Origin: JANRKH01 sp964351245
GTDB lineage: Bacteria; Pseudomonadota; Alphaproteobacteria; Rickettsiales; Rickettsiaceae
Assembly (NCBI GenBank): GCA_964351245.1
Contig: CAYGNF010000048.1
Coordinates: 1 to 5,886, forward strand
Direction: 5' to 3'
Length of the DNA stretch: 5,886 nucleotides
A program made the position numbers and the translations under genes. The notes under the pieces are model-generated. The model did not search any database and was not told where the DNA came from. It was given only the letters and a program-made list of their open reading frames with translations. Below are positions 1-5,473 of the stretch, in pieces. Every line of letters begins with the position of its first letter. Positions within the stretch are counted from its first letter, which is position 1.

Positions 1-33
1 ATATTAATAAGGTCTCTTGAATTTCTCAATCTC
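1..33. other. Left edge, downstream of holB
   Basis: Only 33 bases remain past the holB stop. No terminator hairpin is seen. On the minus strand a frame opening at a TTG (29-27) stays open to the edge, so a further leftward gene could begin here, but no ribosome site supports it. Confidence 0.2.
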
Positions 34-795
34 TTATGAGGAGAAATTTGCAAAAATGGTGATAAGAACCTGGCGTAAATCAAGATTGTGTCTTGCTATT
101 TCAGAGACACGTGTTGATATACTAGAGGCAAGTTTAGTGTTATTTTGTTTTTTAGCGATATCCTCTACTATAGATTCATGAAGAATTGAGATTTTTTCTC
201 TTAGATTCAAATCTTTTGTATTTGAAAATAGCTCTATCTTTTCAAGTTTATCTTTATAAGAGATAGATCTATCCATTAAAATTCCGAACAAATTCTTATA
301 TCTTTTATCTGATTCGATATTTGTATCTAAATTATTGAAATTAGCCTTAATTTTCACGCATCTTGAAAGAATGGTGGGGATAATTTTTGTGATAGATTTA
401 GTGACTAGAAAGATAAATGAATTTTCCAAGGGCTCTTCGAGAGTTTTTAGTAATGCGTTGGAAGCATTTAAATTCATTTGCTCAGCTTCTATTATAACAC
501 AAAATTTATAAGGGCTAATACCTCCTTTGTAACTCATTCTCTCATTTAAATATCTAATTTGATCTATTGTAATGCTGCTGGCCTTATTTACCCCTATATC
601 AGTAAATCTACCATCTATAATTACTATATCATGATTATTTTCTGGAATAACTTTAGTGTATTGTGCAAGAGTATAGGAGATAAACTTTACTATCATACTT
701 GAAGCAACTTCTAGATCATCAGAGATAATGATAGATGATGGCGGGACATGATTATCATGCCACATTTTTTTTAATATCTCATAAAGATCAGTCAT
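34..795 (-). CDS. holB: DNA polymerase III delta-prime subunit (clamp loader)
   Basis: Probable delta-prime subunit of the clamp-loader complex, which opens the beta clamp and loads it on primed DNA at the replication fork. Visible family motifs are SITIDQIR (residues 74-81), an ASNALLKTLEEP block (111-122) following IIEAEQMN, and TILSRC (141-146), the SRC motif that supplies the arginine finger to the neighbouring ATPase subunit. The usual P-loop position near residues 20-33 reads SSIIISDDLEVASS and cannot bind ATP, as in known delta-prime proteins. At 253 aa it is shorter than the E. coli protein (334 aa). It has only two cysteines (C99, C146), so the zinc module is missing and the C-terminal collar domain is reduced. 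The ATG start follows an AGAGGA ribosome site. It lies 12 nt behind kdsA and is probably co-transcribed. DnaX is the main alternative, but the absent Walker A and small size argue against it. Confidence 0.88.
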   Translation of the reverse strand: MTDLYEILKKMWHDNHVPPSSIIISDDLEVASSMIVKFISYTLAQYTKVIPENNHDIVIIDGRFTDIGVNKASSITIDQIRYLNERMSYKGGISPYKFCVIIEAEQMNLNASNALLKTLEEPLENSFIFLVTKSITKIIPTILSRCVKIKANFNNLDTNIESDKRYKNLFGILMDRSISYKDKLEKIELFSNTKDLNLREKISILHESIVEDIAKKQNNTKLASSISTRVSEIARHNLDLRQVLITIFANFSS

Positions 796-802
796 CGCAC
801 TT

Positions 803-808
803 TCCTCT
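803..808 (-). promoter_or_regulatory. holB ribosome binding site touching the kdsA stop codon
   Basis: AGAGGA on the minus strand lies 7 nt before the holB ATG. Its first base is the last base of the kdsA TAA stop (808-810). This placement fixes the holB start and suggests translational coupling within a kdsA-holB transcript. Confidence 0.7.
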
Positions 809-1629
809 TAGAAGCTTTTTATAAGATCATCTAGTAATTTTATTCGTGTGAGTATATTCTCAAGTTCATCTAGTCGGAGCATACACGGACCATCACTAGG
901 AGCATTATCTGGATCTTGATGAACTTCAGTAAATATTCCGGCAATTTTGGTTGCAATGGCTGCTCTTGCTAGTATTTCTACAAATCTACGTTCACCGCCG
1001 CTGCTACCTCCCCTCCCCCCTGGTTGCTGAACGGAGTGAGTAGCATCAAATATTACAGGAAAACCAGTATCTGACATTATAGCTAATCCCCTCATATCCG
1101 AAACTAGAGTATTGTAGCCAAAAGATGTACCTCTATCACACAATAGTATATTCTTTGCTCCGAAATGAGTAAGTTTTTCTACAACATTTTTCATATCCCA
1201 TGGGGCAAGAAACTGACCTTTTTTGACATTTATAGCTTTACCAGTTTTTGCTGCGGCCATTAAAATATCGGTTTGTCTACATAATAAAGCCGGAATTTGT
1301 AATATATCTACCACTTCAGCAATCACAGAGCATTGATTTTCTGTATGTACATCTGTAATCACTTGTATAGAAAAACTAGATTTTATCTCTTCAAAAATTT
1401 TAAGAGACTTTTCTATACCTATGCCCCTTATTCCACTCGCGGCAGTTCTATTTGCTTTATCAAAAGAGCTTTTATAAATGAATGGAATATTTAGCTTGCG
1501 CGTAATTTTATCTAAGCGCTCAGCCATAAACATGGCGTGATCTCTATTTTCCATCTGACAAGGACCGGCAATTAGAAAAAAAGGTAGGTCATTTGAGGTT
1601 TCGAAATTGTTAAATTTGATTTTATGCAT
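808..1629 (-). CDS. kdsA: 3-deoxy-D-manno-octulosonate 8-phosphate synthase, metal-dependent class
   Basis: Cytoplasmic enzyme that condenses phosphoenolpyruvate with arabinose 5-phosphate to give KDO 8-phosphate, the committed step toward the KDO of LPS inner core. The 273 aa are full length for the family. Conserved blocks are IAGPC (20-24), KSSFDKANR (53-61), TDVH (92-95), the RQTD segment (118-121), KKGQF (136-140), CDRG (164-167), DATHSVQQPGG (195-205), SGG (210-212) and EVHQDPDNAPSDGP (235-248). C24, H198, E235 and D246 fall at the same spacing as the four metal ligands of the Aquifex enzyme (C11, H185, E222, D233). This marks the metal-dependent class; the E. coli enzyme has Asn instead of this Cys. 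The ATG start aligns with the N-terminus of known KdsA proteins, although no good ribosome site lies next to it. It has a predicted promoter of its own and is followed by holB. Its presence implies that the organism makes LPS or at least KDO-lipid A. Confidence 0.97.
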   Translation of the reverse strand: MHKIKFNNFETSNDLPFFLIAGPCQMENRDHAMFMAERLDKITRKLNIPFIYKSSFDKANRTAASGIRGIGIEKSLKIFEEIKSSFSIQVITDVHTENQCSVIAEVVDILQIPALLCRQTDILMAAAKTGKAINVKKGQFLAPWDMKNVVEKLTHFGAKNILLCDRGTSFGYNTLVSDMRGLAIMSDTGFPVIFDATHSVQQPGGRGGSSGGERRFVEILARAAIATKIAGIFTEVHQDPDNAPSDGPCMLRLDELENILTRIKLLDDLIKSF

Positions 1630-1653
1630 TATGGAGTCTAGTTTTTGTGACTG

Positions 1654-1682
1654 ATTATATATAATAATCCTCCTGAAGGCAA
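1654..1682 (-). promoter_or_regulatory. Predicted sigma-70-type promoter of kdsA-holB
   Basis: Read on the minus strand, TTGCCT (1682-1677, 4 of 6 consensus bases) is followed after exactly 17 bp by a perfect TATAAT (1659-1654). Transcription would begin near 1647, leaving a leader of about 18 nt before the kdsA ATG. An AGGAGG motif (1674-1669) lies inside the spacer and would not be in this transcript. Inference from consensus matching only; AT-rich DNA gives chance -10 matches. Confidence 0.5.
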
Positions 1683-1796
1683 TTATATATAGCGCATATC
1701 ATTTGATAGTATTTGAATTATCTTCATGATCTAGACTATCAATATCTAGTATATCTTATAGAGTAGGAGTGCTTGTTTGTGTTAGATGAGTCTATA

Positions 1797-1853
1797 TTAA
1801 ATTACTCAAATAAATTTTAGACTGGGTTCTAAAAATTCGTTCGAGTAATTTAA
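1797..1853. repeat. Nested inverted repeat, possible 3' end structure
   Basis: The outer arms are TTAAATTACTC (1797-1807) and GAGTAATTTAA (1843-1853), a perfect 11-bp match. Inside them, AATTTTAGA (1813-1821) pairs with TCTAAAAATT (1828-1837) with one bulged A, around the 6-nt loop CTGGGT. The whole element can fold as a two-part hairpin on either strand. It begins about 50 nt past the stop codon of the leftward Asn/Pro-rich gene, so it may protect or end that transcript. No T-tract follows on either strand, so a standard intrinsic terminator is not supported. Confidence 0.6.
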
Positions 1854-1903
1854 AAATTAGAAATAAATATTATACCTGCAGATTAATGAGGGTACTCAGA
1901 TTA

Positions 1904-2482
1904 CTATTGATATAGTATATCCATAGTAATATCGCTGTTTACAGAATCATCGTCTCCACCTAAAAGCATTACTGTATCATAATCTCCTTCGCTATCCTCA
2001 TCAACAGCACCATTGCGTACTCCTAATACATTAGCTAACGTCGCGCGAGCTCGCTCAAATATCGTATTACTTATAACTATATTATTATTATTCATAGCGT
2101 CTAGGAATATATTATTTTCTTGTGGAATAATATTAGCGTCCTGGTGTGGTACCGGAAATGGAATAGGGAGCACAAAACTATTTGTATTCAGTGGTCTATC
2201 GGGAGTAACAATAGTATGGTTTTGTTGCACTACATCATTCTCTTCTTGAAATAGTTGCATAGTTACCTCTCTCAATGCAAGATTGGCCTGAGATTGTCCT
2301 GTAATTGGAGTAGTATATCCATCATTAGGGCTCTGATACCTAACTGGAGCATTAAATATATTCTCATTATTCACTGGCGCTCTAATCGGGGTTAGATAGC
2401 CGTCATTATTCGTTGTTTGGGTATTAGCTGTACCACGTGGTGGCGTTGTAAATCCTTCTATTATTCGAGATTGTCTATTCAT
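1904..2482 (-). CDS. Asn/Pro-rich protein of unknown function with repeated G-[F/Y]-x-T-P motifs
   Basis: I do not recognise this 192-aa protein. The ATG at 2482 is chosen because AAGGA sits just before it. An upstream in-frame TTG at 2509 would add nine residues but has no ribosome site. Counting from the ATG, the N-terminal third is rich in Asn, Thr and Pro and carries three related motifs: EGFTTPP (9-15), DGYLTPI (27-33) and DGYTTPI (54-60). Their spacings of 18 and 27 residues are both multiples of nine. A Pro-rich stretch follows near 104-112 (VLPIPFPVP), then an Asn run (131-134), a possible helix FERARATLANVLG (142-154) and an acidic tail (about 161-187). No signal peptide or membrane segment is visible. 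The composition suggests a largely disordered protein. A secreted host-directed effector is conceivable but unproven. It stands alone, with large gaps on both sides and a predicted promoter of its own. Confidence 0.65.
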   Translation of the reverse strand: MNRQSRIIEGFTTPPRGTANTQTTNNDGYLTPIRAPVNNENIFNAPVRYQSPNDGYTTPITGQSQANLALREVTMQLFQEENDVVQQNHTIVTPDRPLNTNSFVLPIPFPVPHQDANIIPQENNIFLDAMNNNNIVISNTIFERARATLANVLGVRNGAVDEDSEGDYDTVMLLGGDDDSVNSDITMDILYQ

Positions 2483-2540
2483 TGGTTCCTTGTAATTAAT
2501 AATTAACAATTAAAACTACATAGTTATTAATTGGAGTAAT

Positions 2541-2569
2541 CTTATATCATAATCCTTAACAAAACGCAA
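2541..2569 (-). promoter_or_regulatory. Predicted promoter of the Asn/Pro-rich gene
   Basis: On the minus strand, TTGCGT (2569-2564) is followed after 17 bp by TATAAG (2546-2541, 5 of 6 consensus bases). A TG one base before the -10 hexamer makes it an extended -10 element. The -35 match is weak (3 of 6). The predicted leader is about 50 nt and ends in AAGGA just before the ATG at 2482. Confidence 0.45.
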
Positions 2570-2575
2570 GGATTA
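2550..2575. promoter_or_regulatory. Inverted repeat over the promoter, candidate operator
   Basis: A perfect 8-bp inverted repeat, TAATCCTT (2550-2557) and AAGGATTA (2568-2575), is separated by 10 nt. The half-site centres are 18 bp apart, about two helical turns. It covers the predicted -35 hexamer and much of the spacer of the promoter for the Asn/Pro-rich gene, where a dimeric repressor would block RNA polymerase. No T-tract follows on either strand, so a terminator is less likely. The regulator is unknown and is not encoded in this window. Confidence 0.45.
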
Positions 2576-2810
2576 ATACAAAAAGATTATGGTTCTTTAT
2601 TGACTGTGATCTCTGATTCTTGAATTTGAATGATAAAAAAACTCTGATACCCTTGATTTTCCAAGGTTTTATATGGAATATGATAGAATAATAAATGCGG
2701 TTAAGAATTAATCGTCGAATTTAATAGACAAATAAATTTAGTGGTCCATTTTATATTCGCAATGACATATTAGGTGGTAAGTATTGATTCAGAGAGGTAG
2801 TATGAGGAAA

Positions 2811-2836
2811 GTATAATAGAGGAATATCTATAATAC
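2811..2836 (-). terminator. Weak hairpin after comEC, possible transcript end
   Basis: GTATAATAGA (2811-2820) and TCTATAATAC (2827-2836) pair over 10 bp with one mismatch around a 6-nt loop. The hairpin starts 32 nt past the comEC stop codon. Only a short T/C-rich run (ACTTTCC) follows in the direction of comEC transcription, so this is at best a weak intrinsic terminator. Confidence 0.3.
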
Positions 2837-2868
2837 CAAGAACCATGGTAAATTATACCTTCAATATA

Positions 2869-4815
2869 CTAACGTATATTTTTTATATGTCTTATCCTGC
2901 CTTCGTTGATATATATAAGACTCATATCTTTAATACTATAACTACTATAGGCATCATGTATTATAGATTCGCTTAATTGAATCCTTATGAAATTATTTTT
3001 ATGATCTTGGTGCATTAGAGATAGTTTTAGTGGTTTACTCATATTGCGCTTAATAATATATGCATTTTTTTGACCATACCAATTGGCTGTAAAATTTTTA
3101 GCAAAAAATGATATTTTATTAGTATATATTAAAATTTTATCTCCTTTATTTTGTACAACAAAATTAGCCTTTTTATTCACTATAATACTGGGTTTTTCTT
3201 CTGGCAAAAAGACTGTGATAAAGACTACAAACCCCAGGACCCCATAAAATCTAACTTTGGATTGCCATATGCATAACCAAAAAAACCCCAAAATAAATGC
3301 ACAAATTCCAATATTGCTTATATAACCAGTATAAATTATTGCAAATGGAAGATTAGTAACAATATCAGCAACATATTTGATTATATCGATAGATATACTT
3401 ACAAGATATAAAGGTATAAAAGATAATCCAGATGGCGATAAAACTATTGCAATCATTCCAGCGGGCATGATTATAAAACCTACTAATGGCACTGCAATTA
3501 AGTTTGCAAGCAAAGAATAATTTGAATATAGGTAGAAATGGTACATCACAATAGGTGCTGTAGCAATACTCGCCAAAACTGATGAGTAGATATTAGATAA
3601 AAAATATAATTTAATATTATTGAATATACTTCCCTTAATCCCAGTAAAACATTGCTGTGTATTAAAATACTCAAAACCACAGAGCAATGACATCACTGCT
3701 ATAAATGAAAGTTGGAAACTTGGTAAAATTGCATATTCAGGATTTTTTGTAAGTAAAGCCACGCATGCAAGACATAAGGATCTCATTGGATGAGGCTGTT
3801 TTGATACTATCACAGATACCATCACGAAAAGTACCATGATAAAGGCTCTAAAAGCTGCAATTTGCATACCTGTTAAAATTAAATATCCAAAACTTACTAA
3901 TATAGAGATAAATGCAGATAATTTTTTTATATCAATGTTGTGAGATATGTAGTCCGAGCAATTCAAAATAACTCTACAGCACAAAAATACAATAGAGGTC
4001 ACTAAAGACAAATGTAGCCCAGATACACATAGTATATGAGATACTCCAGCATATCGCATATTATTGAGAATTGTACGTTCTATACCCCCTGTTTCTCCTA
4101 AAAAAAGAGCAGCAGCAAAAGAGCCGCTCTTGCTCCCTATGGTATTTATTAAAGCGCCATATAAACTTTTTCTAACGGACTGAAAATAATGTCGATAATT
4201 TTTATTATGCTCTATAATTTGTACAGAGGATTTCACTTTACCAATAGCACCTATACCAGAAAAAAAGGCTATTTTCTTAAAATTATAACTATTAGGCAAT
4301 AATTGCTCTGGGGGTGGATATAAATCGCATATAGTCTTGATTCTATCTCCGTGTAATAACGAATTTGAAAAGTGAGGTAAGTTTAGTCTGATCGATCTCA
4401 CGCCCTCCATTTCCTTGCAGAGTATAGATTTGACTTGTATTATAGTGATTTGAGAGCCAAATGGGGTTGGCTTGATTTTAGATATCACACCTTCTATCTC
4501 TATATTCTTTAGTGCATAAGGAATATCAGAATAGCTAATATTACTAACTCGTATCGTAGAAATTAAGTAGCCAGCTATAAAGCACATAATAGCTTTGTAT
4601 ATAAAAACATTTATTATATTCAAAGGTAGTTTATAAAATGCATATATGATGCAACTAATAATAGCTACAAAAAAGAGGATGGTGTTTGGCTGCAATATAT
4701 TTTGCTTATCCTGCCAAAAATAAAAAAAGCACAAAATACCAAATAAATAAAAAACTACGTACCATAATGGTAAATTTTGATTTTCTTGCTCTAAAAAATT
4801 ACATATTTTTTGCAA
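2869..4815 (-). CDS. comEC: ComEC/Rec2-family DNA translocation channel, short alphaproteobacterial form
   Basis: Inner-membrane protein of the family that carries single-stranded DNA into the cytoplasm during natural transformation. Residues 1-90 contain two or three hydrophobic segments, and about 100-195 form the soluble OB-like (DUF4131-type) domain. The competence domain runs from about 215 to 535, with the signature AGVSHILCVSGLHLSLV (256-272). Other family motifs are TGMQIAAFRAFIM (315-327), PSFQLSFIAVMSL (365-377), ATAPIVMYHF (418-427) and NLIAVPLVGFIIMPAG (438-453). The last ~110 residues are soluble. They lack the HxHxDH metallo-beta-lactamase motif of Gram-positive ComEC, as is usual in alphaproteobacterial members. 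The 648-aa frame is intact. The start is a TTG at 4815; an in-frame stop lies four codons upstream, and the next in-frame ATG (residue 77) would remove the first membrane segments. No strong ribosome site or promoter is seen. It diverges from rpsU. No other competence gene is present here. Confidence 0.93.
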   Translation of the reverse strand: MQKICNFLEQENQNLPLWYVVFYLFGILCFFYFWQDKQNILQPNTILFFVAIISCIIYAFYKLPLNIINVFIYKAIMCFIAGYLISTIRVSNISYSDIPYALKNIEIEGVISKIKPTPFGSQITIIQVKSILCKEMEGVRSIRLNLPHFSNSLLHGDRIKTICDLYPPPEQLLPNSYNFKKIAFFSGIGAIGKVKSSVQIIEHNKNYRHYFQSVRKSLYGALINTIGSKSGSFAAALFLGETGGIERTILNNMRYAGVSHILCVSGLHLSLVTSIVFLCCRVILNCSDYISHNIDIKKLSAFISILVSFGYLILTGMQIAAFRAFIMVLFVMVSVIVSKQPHPMRSLCLACVALLTKNPEYAILPSFQLSFIAVMSLLCGFEYFNTQQCFTGIKGSIFNNIKLYFLSNIYSSVLASIATAPIVMYHFYLYSNYSLLANLIAVPLVGFIIMPAGMIAIVLSPSGLSFIPLYLVSISIDIIKYVADIVTNLPFAIIYTGYISNIGICAFILGFFWLCIWQSKVRFYGVLGFVVFITVFLPEEKPSIIVNKKANFVVQNKGDKILIYTNKISFFAKNFTANWYGQKNAYIIKRNMSKPLKLSLMHQDHKNNFIRIQLSESIIHDAYSSYSIKDMSLIYINEGRIRHIKNIR

Positions 4816-4862
4816 GCTTTTAACTTATCTATATGAATGCTCGAATACTAGCTGAATATATA

Positions 4863-4892
4863 TTGACATCAAGCAAATATTTTTGTAATAAT
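4863..4892 (+). promoter_or_regulatory. Predicted strong promoter of rpsU
   Basis: A perfect TTGACA (4863-4868) is followed after 18 bp by AATAAT (4887-4892, 5 of 6 bases). A TG one base upstream makes it an extended -10. Transcription would start near 4899 with a leader of about 34 nt. It is the best promoter match in the window, as expected for a ribosomal protein gene. Confidence 0.7.
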
Positions 4893-4914
4893 AAAAACTA
4901 CTTGGCAAAACCTT

Positions 4915-4922
4915 AAGGAGGT
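4915..4922 (+). promoter_or_regulatory. Perfect Shine-Dalgarno sequence of rpsU
   Basis: AAGGAGGT is fully complementary to the 3' end of 16S rRNA. It stands 10 nt before a GTG codon at 4933. Its strength supports the GTG as the true start despite the slightly long spacing. Confidence 0.8.
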
Positions 4923-4932
4923 AAATTATATA

Positions 4933-5133
4933 GTGATTCAAGTATCAGTTCATGCAGGTAATGGCGAGCAAGCCATTCGTAATTTAAAGAGAAAAATGCA
5001 GAGAGAGCTCGTATTTAGATATATGAAAATGTCTAGATTTTATGAGCCAGAATCCGTAAAAAAAGTACGAAAAAAACAAGAATCTGAGAGAAGACGCAGA
5101 AAACTTGTCAGAAAAAAAATGATGGATTCTTAA
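4933..5133 (+). CDS. rpsU: 30S ribosomal protein bS21
   Basis: Small basic protein of the 30S subunit, which sits near the anti-Shine-Dalgarno end of 16S rRNA and helps initiation. The 66-aa length is normal for alphaproteobacteria. The sequence starts MIQVSVHAGN, has the conserved core KRKMQRELVFRYMK (19-32), and ends in a highly basic tail with long Arg/Lys runs. The HAGN and QREL features resemble, from memory, the Rickettsia protein more than the enteric one. It begins with GTG behind a perfect Shine-Dalgarno sequence and a near-consensus promoter. It appears to be monocistronic, with comEC divergent on the left and a long non-coding stretch on the right. Confidence 0.95.
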   Translation: MIQVSVHAGNGEQAIRNLKRKMQRELVFRYMKMSRFYEPESVKKVRKKQESERRRRKLVRKKMMDS

Positions 5134-5150
5134 ATCAAAGAACTATCTTT

Positions 5151-5173
5151 TATATTGAGTAGTACTCACTATA
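5151..5173 (+). repeat. Imperfect hairpin after rpsU
   Basis: TATATTGAG (5151-5159) and CTCACTATA (5165-5173) pair with one mismatch around TAGTA. It lies 17 nt past the rpsU stop and may mark the 3' end of its mRNA, but no T-tract follows. Confidence 0.4.
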
Positions 5174-5191
5174 AATCAACATTATAAAAGT

Positions 5192-5231
5192 AGCCTGTTA
5201 TATCTTAGTTTATTTTTTGGTATAGCGGGCT
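5192..5231 (+). repeat. 13-bp stem with U-rich loop, RNA-type hairpin
   Basis: AGCCTGTTATATC (5192-5204) pairs with GGTATAGCGGGCT (5219-5231) along all 13 positions if three G-U wobbles are allowed in the plus-strand RNA. On the minus strand these would be A-C mismatches, so the fold favours a plus-strand transcript. The 14-nt loop is rich in T. It is located 58 nt past the rpsU stop. Confidence 0.45.
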
Positions 5232-5239
5232 CGATTCTC

Positions 5240-5265
5240 AGATTATCCTTTTTATCGAATAATCT
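5240..5265. repeat. Short inverted repeat
   Basis: AGATTAT (5240-5246) and ATAATCT (5259-5265) are a perfect 7-bp match around a 12-nt loop, starting 9 nt after the 13-bp stem. On its own it could arise by chance in AT-rich DNA. Confidence 0.3.
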
Positions 5266-5366
5266 ACTCTTACTATAATTTTCTGAATGTATATTATCGA
5301 GTTACTCCTTGATATTTTTCAGCTACATATCATATTCTATCCATAATACAATATATAGTTCTGTTG

Positions 5367-5391
5367 CTTATATGCTGGTACGGCATATAAG
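5367..5391. repeat. Perfect 9-bp stem-loop
   Basis: CTTATATGC (5367-5375) and GCATATAAG (5383-5391) match perfectly around TGGTACG. In RNA a U-G pair could extend the stem to 10 bp with loop GGUAC. It is not followed by a T-tract. It could be an operator, an RNA hairpin or a remnant of a palindromic element. Confidence 0.5.
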
Positions 5392-5451
5392 GTATATTCT
5401 ATCCCAAAACCCGATATCTTCTTTGCTCCAATAATATCACAAAGTGTATAC

Positions 5452-5473
5452 TTTTTTATTAAATAATAAAAAA
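5452..5473. repeat. AT-only 10-bp inverted repeat
   Basis: TTTTTTATTA (5452-5461) and TAATAAAAAA (5464-5473) match perfectly around AA. With a 2-nt gap it is effectively a palindrome. It lies about 70 bp before the ankyrin gene start and could be part of its upstream control region or a simple AT-tract effect. Confidence 0.4.

Larger units (their letters stand above)
1630..1903. other. Non-coding gap between kdsA and the Asn/Pro-rich gene
   Basis: No credible ORF or RNA gene is seen in these 274 bp. The part nearest kdsA holds the predicted promoter and a stranded AGGAGG. The part nearest the Asn/Pro-rich gene holds the nested inverted repeat at 1797-1853. The middle (about 1690-1790) is AT-rich with no structure that I can support beyond short inverted matches. 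Confidence 0.6.
2483..2868. other. Non-coding gap between comEC and the Asn/Pro-rich gene
   Basis: The 386 bp contain no convincing gene on either strand. From the comEC end they hold an imperfect hairpin just past its stop codon (2811-2836) and a short hairpin CCTTG/CAAGG (2651-2655 with 2662-2666). They also hold the inverted repeat and promoter of the next gene (2541-2575) and its untranslated leader. The rest is AT-rich with frequent stops in all frames and may be decayed sequence, but no remnant of a recognisable protein is seen. Confidence 0.55.

Noticed and set aside
2013..2249. Plus-strand 78-aa frame with a hydrophobic segment, antisense to the Asn/Pro-rich gene
   Set aside because: It starts at TTG without a ribosome site and lies wholly inside the opposite gene. 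Its hydrophobic run is the complement of Asn-rich codons (AAT/AAC read as ATT/GTT), so it is a shadow frame.
2483..2509. Nine-residue N-terminal extension of the Asn/Pro-rich protein starting at TTG
   Set aside because: The TTG has no Shine-Dalgarno sequence. The codons AAG GAA of the extension are themselves the ribosome site for the ATG at 2482.
2611..2660. Imperfect direct repeat, CTCTGATTCTTGAATTT and CTCTGATACCCTTGATTTT
   Set aside because: Only the first seven bases match without gaps. At this base composition and length the likeness is within chance.
2651..2670. Plus-strand terminator-like hairpin CCTTG/CAAGG followed by TTTT
   Set aside because: The stem is only 5 bp and no plus-strand gene lies upstream. 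In the minus direction the T-run is 9 nt away from the stem.
4816..4862. Promoter for comEC
   Set aside because: Possible -10 hexamers such as TATAGA have only 3-of-6 -35 partners at suitable spacing, so none is better than background AT-rich sequence.
5219..5250. Possible tRNA T-arm-like sequence (CTCGATTC)
   Set aside because: The flanking bases do not form the required 5-bp arm, and no acceptor or anticodon arm can be placed around it.
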